Of a DNA stretch of 60,000 bases, positions 54,906 through 60,000 are shown one piece after another; positions within the stretch are counted from its first letter, which is position 1; each line of letters starts with the position of its first letter. The translations under genes and the position numbers were made by a program. The notes beneath the pieces were generated by a model, which did not search any database, was not told the origin of the DNA, and saw nothing but the letters and a program-made list of their open reading frames with translations. This DNA comes from Adiantum capillus-veneris (lineage: Eukaryota > Streptophyta > Polypodiopsida > Polypodiales > Pteridaceae): the NCBI GenBank assembly GCA_014529385.2, contig CM043954.1, forward strand, positions 98,356,747-98,416,746. Reading direction: 5' to 3'.

Positions 54906-56757
54906 AGGAGAGACTCCCGCCTGGAAACTACAAGTGATCGCAAATGTTGCATATGCGCCCCAAATCTCGTTTGATGTGATAGTCGGTGGGGGGTAAATCT
55001 CATGACAAAATTGCCATGCCTCGCTGAGTCCTAGCTCATGAATAGCTTGTACAACTCCTCTAACCGGGCAAGGTAAGTCCTCCTCTAACCGGGCAAGGTA
55101 AGTCCTCTTCTTCCGTCGCACCAGGCGCCGGAAGGCTATCTGCGACTGTCTATGAGTAATGGCTCCAAAGAGCACCTCTCTTTGAAGTGTGGCTCTCCTC
55201 TCTCTACACTCCTCATCATACCAACGGTTTTGGAGCATACGCCCAAAACATCGTCTGTGCCCGGGTTGGGTGTGTGGATATGCCTCTACTGTTGCATCAT
55301 GTAAAGTCTTTGTCAATATGTGGGTAAGCTCCTCTAAAAGGCGTCCTGGCTCCTCTGTAGCTAGGCGTCTATAAACACTATCCATGTAGACAGAGTCAAT
55401 CTCCTATGTAATAGTGTATCTAGTATGCATAGATGACTGGGCCAATGGAGCATTACTAAATTGGAATGAAACTGTAAATGTGAGGAGGGCATGATCTATT
55501 GCTACCCCAACAAGCTTGGGGCCGATTGTAAAATCCTGAAGAGATGGTATAAAACTTGGCTAAGCCATAACATAGTCCATTGTGCTAGCCCCATGTCTGT
55601 GAGAAAACAAGTGAACCCATTTGCTGTTGGAAATCTCTGTAGGCCCTTCAGGATGGCCACTCCATGTGTAGTCCCCATGTCTGTCAAATATCTCGCATAC
55701 TCATTATGCACCACATACTGTGAACACCTGGCGAATCCCAGGTCGCTGACATCTAGCTCTCTTAACATCTGCTCTAAGGTATCGTAGAAGGTTGTTTGAG
55801 AGTGGCCCGTCTTCAAATTGAGGCCCCCTAGGAGGATGACATCCCCATCCCTAAAGAACTCCCGTATGTCCTCATTTGAAATCATGCATGGTGACTGCCA
55901 TACATGATTTCTCGGGGGGAAATAGCATATTGCAATATAAGTGGCCTCCCCGTCTTTGCTCTCACCTTGACCCACATATATCTAGCATGCTCATCTCTCC
56001 AAACAATACGAATGAGAGGGTGCAACTCTTCTTTGAATAAAACTGCCACACCTCCCAACCCACATCCTCTATGCTTTGATCTCACCTCTTGTTTACATGT
56101 GGGCTCCCAATGGTATCCTGTCACTCTAGGCAGTGTGACACCAACATCTAGCTTCATTGATCCATTACAGTTCCATATTGCCATTTTAAGACTAGTCTGA
56201 TAGGTCTTGCACCGTCATGTATTGCGTCTTTGCAAGATCACTACTCTCCCCCTTCTATAGAAAGCAATTTTTCCCTTCTCCCTCATAGGCTTGATTTTTG
56301 GCATCAGCTCTTGCATGTGTGCAATTTGTGCTAAAGTGAGGCCATCGCCCAAAAATATCCCAGTTTGTTTAAGAGTTGTTTTCTTCTTCAAGAACTCTCT
56401 TTTAGTTTCCACAGTAGAGAAAGGTAAAATGAGTGCTCTTTCTTTAGAACTTCCTTCCCCACCATTTCCTTTCATCCCCACTCTCCATGCGCTTGTGTGC
56501 GGCTTCAATAATGCCCATGCGTTTCAAGAGTTCTTTCACTTCTTCCACATTTCCAATGTCTTTAAGGCCTGTGACACGCACGTGAAGGGCTCTAATCTTC
56601 CTCTTCGGCTCTTCCTCAATGGTCATATTGATAATGGTGGTTGTCGGTGTAGCTTCAACCATCTTGGCTTTTCCCTTCTTTGCAACCTCAATCCACTCTT
56701 CAGCTTCAACAACCTTCTTTTGCGTTCTGGTATGAGGACATCCGCCCATGAAGTGAT
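54885..56757 (-). mobile_element. LINE-F: different L1-type LINE, ORF1 and 5' part of ORF2, broken
   Basis: Minus strand. ORF1-like: 56,749-56,444 (ALHVRVTGLKDIGNVEEVKE) then, shifted, 56,508-56,215 (LPFSTVETKREFLKKKTTLK, LTLAQIAHMQELMPKI, GKIAFYRRGRVVIL). ORF2 endonuclease: 56,184-55,882 (MAIWNCNGSMK, GLGGVAVLFKEELHPLI) and 55,975-55,502 (DVILLGGLNLKTGHSQTTFY, LGFARCSQYVVHNEYARYL). The linker before RT is at 55,385-54,879 (RWYDEECRERRATLQREVLF). RT is absent; the copy ends at about 54,885. It contains a 24-bp tandem duplication at 55,057-55,107. Confidence 0.75.
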
Positions 56758-57869
56758 TGTTCTCAATGAAACCGGCCCGTAGGGCGGTAGAATTTAGCTC
56801 TCACCTGATTCTTTACTTGATAAACTCTACGACACAAAGGAACTTCACGAATAAGCCTGTGACTAGAATTAACACTTCACACAAACCACGACCTGGCAGC
56901 TATAGTACCACCAAGCAGACAGTGACACCCTCTTGGCCCCAAAGACTGGAACCCCTTTCGGTATTTCTTTATTCTTATTGCGAATTGACAATCCGAACAC
57001 TTTCACCTAATTCTCACCATGCTGTCCAAACCTGTCCATGGCTGTAGTCGCAAGTTTTTGACCCAATTTCACCAACATAACGGTGCAAAAACCTCTGTAG
57101 GTCAAAAGTACACATCAAGGACACTTTCCCTTGCGGTTCGGGCAGCTTTCTAATGAGCTGCAGGTCAGTTTCAGCGTGCTGTAATTCCCTGTTTTGACAC
57201 TGTTAGGTGCCCAAAGCACTGTTTAAGCATCCAGAGGCTTTCCCGAGGCTTCCCTGGGGATGTCCTGCAGTTAAGGTGCAAAACCCTAAACCTGCAGAAA
57301 ACACAGCAGGCTGTAATTTTCTGCTTTGGATCGTTTTGGGCGGAGCGAACACGTCTACGTGTGTCTCAGGTGCTCCCGCACGCAATGGCACGATTCCCCT
57401 TTGAAACGGAGAGATTTCACAAGAGAAAACTCTTTGTCTTTTCAATCCTTCGCGATGGAACTGTGCGTACTTGTGAGGGATTAGCAATTAGCTAATTCGG
57501 TTCCTGTATAGAAGGCTCTTGCCGCCTTGGCAAAGGCGCATAAAACCCCATAATTGTACATGGTCATCTGAGAAGCCCAACTAGTGGGGCATTACCATAT
57601 GTGCAAAGGGGAGAGAGAGATCCACGAGAGAAAATGATCGCGCTATATAGAGCAAGGGAGAAGGCAAACTTTCCATTAAAGCTGTGATCACCTGCACCCA
57701 CTACTCACACATACACTATAGTCACTTATGAGCCAAAAATTAGCCCCCTCTCTCAAAACAGGTGCCCCCCTCTTCTTGCAGACTTGGCAAGTGCATCTGG
57801 AGCCGCCATGTGTCCCTTATGCCTCTTTTGAGTTATTTTTCTAGTACCCGCCGACTTATAAGTGTAGAG

Positions 57870-58033
57870 TGTAACAAACTGCTGACGTGTCAAAGCCCTG
57901 AAGAAGGAAGCCAACTTGCCGATGTCGGCCGAGGGACCTAAACCCTAAGAAGAACAAGTAACAGAAGAAGAAGTCCTACCAACTTATGGGGACCCCGTTC
58001 GATGGGGCCCCAAGTGACAAAGGATTAAAATAA

Positions 58034-58064
<31 letters not shown>

Positions 58065-58530
58065 GATGACGTGGCAGATTTCCAAAAATTGCACTAACAT
58101 GATGACGTGGCAAGCTGTACGGATTTTCGTGTTTTTCGTTGGCTGATGACGTGGCAAGCTATACGGATTTCCGTGATTTACGCTGGCAGCTTTTTGGCTT
58201 TGCTTTTGGACCAGATGCTTTTGAGTTTGAAGGCTTTTTACTGTAAACTGCTTTTGGGGCCTAGGGCCTTTAAATATGAGGTTAGGGCTCATTCTCTAGC
58301 ATGCTTCCTGGAGAAGGTGCAGAATCTGGAGTACCGGCTTGTACTGAGTTGATGCAATATAAAGAAATACCAAAAGGGACGCCAAGGTTTGGGGCCAATA
58401 CTCTCACTGTTGGAATTCCGCCACTCCGTGTCGCGTGTCGTCTCTCTCTTTCAGTTCAGTTGTTATTGAAGTGTTAAAAGTCTATTCAATCTGTTCTTTT
58501 CTATTGGCACGTGGTGTCCGTCTTGTGACA
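57870..58530 (+). mobile_element. Solo LTR, family C, inside the element E LTR
   Basis: Begins TGTAACAAACTGCTGACGTG and ends GTCCGTCTTGTGACA, 661 bp, in the same orientation as the 44,113 solo LTR. Flanks TAGAG and TAGCG (4 of 5 match). It contains a (CA)n tract (58,034-58,062), three perfect TGATGACGTGGCA motifs, TTTAAATATGAGG (58,268) and AATATAAAG (58,356). Confidence 0.87.
58063..58155 (+). promoter_or_regulatory. Three TGATGACGTGGCA repeats in the solo LTR
   Basis: Copies near 58,063, 58,100 and 58,143, the last two followed by AGCTGTACGGATTT or AGCTATACGGATTT. They resemble bZIP-type (TGACG / ACGTGGC) sites. They lie about 110-200 bp before the TATA-like TTTAAATA. Confidence 0.55.
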
Positions 58531-58787
58531 TAGCGAGGGGCCTAAATGACTTTGAACTGAGCCTAGATACCCTTTTACAGATCGGATTCCAATGCCGATT
58601 GGCCCGACAATCTCGTGGCGACCTGCCCTTCCCGACTGCGGGTGAAACTCTCGGCTGTCGGCCGTTTTACAGTGGCCACACAATGTCTAGCCATTTGTGA
58701 CTTCAAAAATAGGGATTCAAAAATTAAATAAAAATCAAGGGAAAGAAACCAACAAATAAGGTTAGTGGTTGCGACAGCCTAGTGACA

Positions 58788-60000
58788 TACCCCCCTCTTG
58801 AAATCGCCAACATGCTCGATTGCATGCCAAATATACATGCCATAGATTATTTAGTGTGATTAGCACCCTTTTATCATCACATGTATCCGCACGAAAGGTC
58901 ATGAAACATAGATATAAATGACTTAATGAGACTTCCATTTTTTTGTCATTTCATCTACGATAGAAGTGAGCATAACACTTTTAGCGCTTGCAGAGCAATG
59001 TCCACTTCTATTGCACTGAATCCGCTAGCTCCAGCATTACCCCTTCTTTGAGCACGTTGAGTTGGGGCATATGTAGGCTGTAACCCAAAGGCCTCAAGGT
59101 AAAGCTGCAATACATTCGACGACACTAACAATTCACACTCTTCCACCCACTTTGCATCCACAAGTGGATGTAATGGAATTTGCCTATTTAACTTGAGAGT
59201 AGCGGAAATTAATGAGAATACTTTTGAGATATTACTTTGTGAGCATCGCGGGTGAACATAATTGAACATAACAACATAGTCATAGCCATTAGTTAACTTG
59301 GCATGAACAATACTTTTGCAAAAGAGAGAATTTAGAGAACATGACAACAGTGAGGACCAGATTAGGCATTTGTATTATGATTTCTCCCATTAAGAGAGAC
59401 TTGTTACAATACAATCTTTGTGTTCCTTGTGACCTAGGTGATGCAATGAAGACGGAAAGCTTCATGCATCACAAACATAACATAAACTTTGAAGAAAGCT
59501 TTAACTATCCCGAGCCTCAGTCCCAAGACCTAAAACACCTTCGAAGGTGGAGAGGGCTAGCAGGGAATGAAAGTAGGGAAGAGGAAGAAGAAACATTTCA
59601 TAGGAGAAAGAATTAGTTCCTCACTTATCATAACTCTTCTTGCTAGCATACATAATAGCATAGTAATCAAGATGGAGAAGATGGCAAGCTTAAGCATTGA
59701 AGCATAGCTCTTGGTTGGATTTGCACTCCATAGCCAAGAGTGTTGGTGAAGGCTCTCAATCTCTACTTCCTTGGTGAAGGAGAGGGAGCTCTTGCACTTT
59801 GCACATTGCATAATGAGAGTGTGTGGGAGAGTATACCCCCTAACAACCCCCTAGCTTGCTTTGGTCGAACCCCCCTTTTAGCTCATGCTTGAAGCTCATT
59901 GGACCCCTCCAAGCCTAGCCAATCCCAAGCAGGAGGCATTACAAGCAACAAGGGTAGCCTTGGGACAAGTGTCCCCCTTTCCCCTTTGAGAGAGAAGACT
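58788..60000 (-). mobile_element. Element E interior, 3' part (continues beyond the window)
   Basis: Right of the purine tract at about 58,788-58,800. A 130-aa minus-strand ORF (59,347-58,955) contains NRQIPLHPLVDAKWVEECEL and ends ALQALKVLCSLLS; I do not recognise it. The remaining sequence to 60,000 has only weak frames; one at 59,811-59,557 (minus) has a hydrophobic helix (LAIFSILITMLLCMLA). No gag, RT or integrase motif is visible here. Confidence 0.35.

Larger units (their letters stand above)
56758..58787 (-). mobile_element. LTR of element E (probable 3' LTR), interrupted by a solo LTR
   Basis: The right end AGTGACA at 58,787 faces TACCCCCCTCTTG, which on the minus strand is the purine tract CAAGAGGGGGGTA before TGTCACT. 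This suggests a minus-strand element whose interior is to the right. The left end is probably TGTTCTC at 56,758, next to LINE-F. The piece about 56,935-56,980 (GGCCCCAAAGACTGGAACCC, then CTTTCGGTATTTC) resembles the family C LTR, including a minus-strand AATAAAGAAATACC signal. The rest is divergent. Left end uncertain. Confidence 0.45.

Noticed and set aside
1-60000. CRISPR arrays, bacterial operons, tRNA or rRNA genes
   Set aside because: No regularly spaced identical repeats with unique spacers, and no tRNA or rRNA sequence was recognised; the window is plant nuclear DNA.

Overview
This window looks like nuclear DNA of a land plant with a large, transposon-filled genome. The evidence is exons of a plant callose synthase (GSL/CalS) with GT-AG introns, a BED-zinc-finger/DUF659 hAT transposase gene, L1-type LINEs with a DUF4283-like plus CCHC ORF1, and Ty3/gypsy elements including a Tat-like one with a second RNase H. 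The species cannot be named from sequence alone. The very long TE-filled intron would suit a fern or gymnosperm better than a compact angiosperm, but that is a weak inference.

Host gene. Thirteen consecutive exons (named A to M here) of one callose synthase lie on the minus strand, from A (53,167-53,039) to M (4,703-4,619). Splice phases agree at every junction and no exon has a stop. The gene runs out of the window on both sides: its N-terminal exons should lie to the right and the catalytic glucan-synthase domain to the left. Twelve introns are seen. Nine are 77-144 bp, one is 2.9 kb, one is 4.1 kb, and one (10,514-49,682) is about 39.2 kb and holds most of the window.

Region by region. 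1-2,448: a hAT element with an apparently intact transposase, inserted into a decayed gypsy gag (copy D1, 2,449-3,480). 3,500-4,560: other decayed gag-like sequence. 4,619-10,513: callose synthase exons M to E, with LINE debris and small tandem repeats in the 4.1-kb intron. 10,725-36,211: a head-to-tail array of one LINE family (L-1, L-2, truncated L-3, and L-4), every junction lying in TG-repeat DNA. L-4 is split by a complete 9.2-kb Tat-like Ty3/gypsy element (23,965-33,185, minus strand). 36,212-48,250: a nest in which gypsy copy D2 (plus strand) has its reverse transcriptase interrupted first by a complete 4.05-kb gag-protease-only LTR element (element C, 39,975-44,024) and, about 90 bp further on, by a solo LTR of the same family (44,113-44,725). 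Copy D3 follows in inverted orientation. 48,290-49,080: LTR-like sequence and a LINE 3' end. 49,683-53,167: exons D to A. 53,200-60,000: the next intron or upstream part, with a second LINE family (LINE-F, minus), a divergent long LTR (element E) carrying another family-C solo LTR, and the start of element E's interior.

How it fits together. The only host gene seen is the callose synthase. Everything else is mobile-element sequence in its introns, most of it dead. Of the elements with coding sequence in the window, only the hAT looks capable of making an intact protein. The Tat-like element is nearly intact: three in-frame TGA codons and about two frameshifts. No RNA genes, CRISPR arrays or bacterial features were seen.
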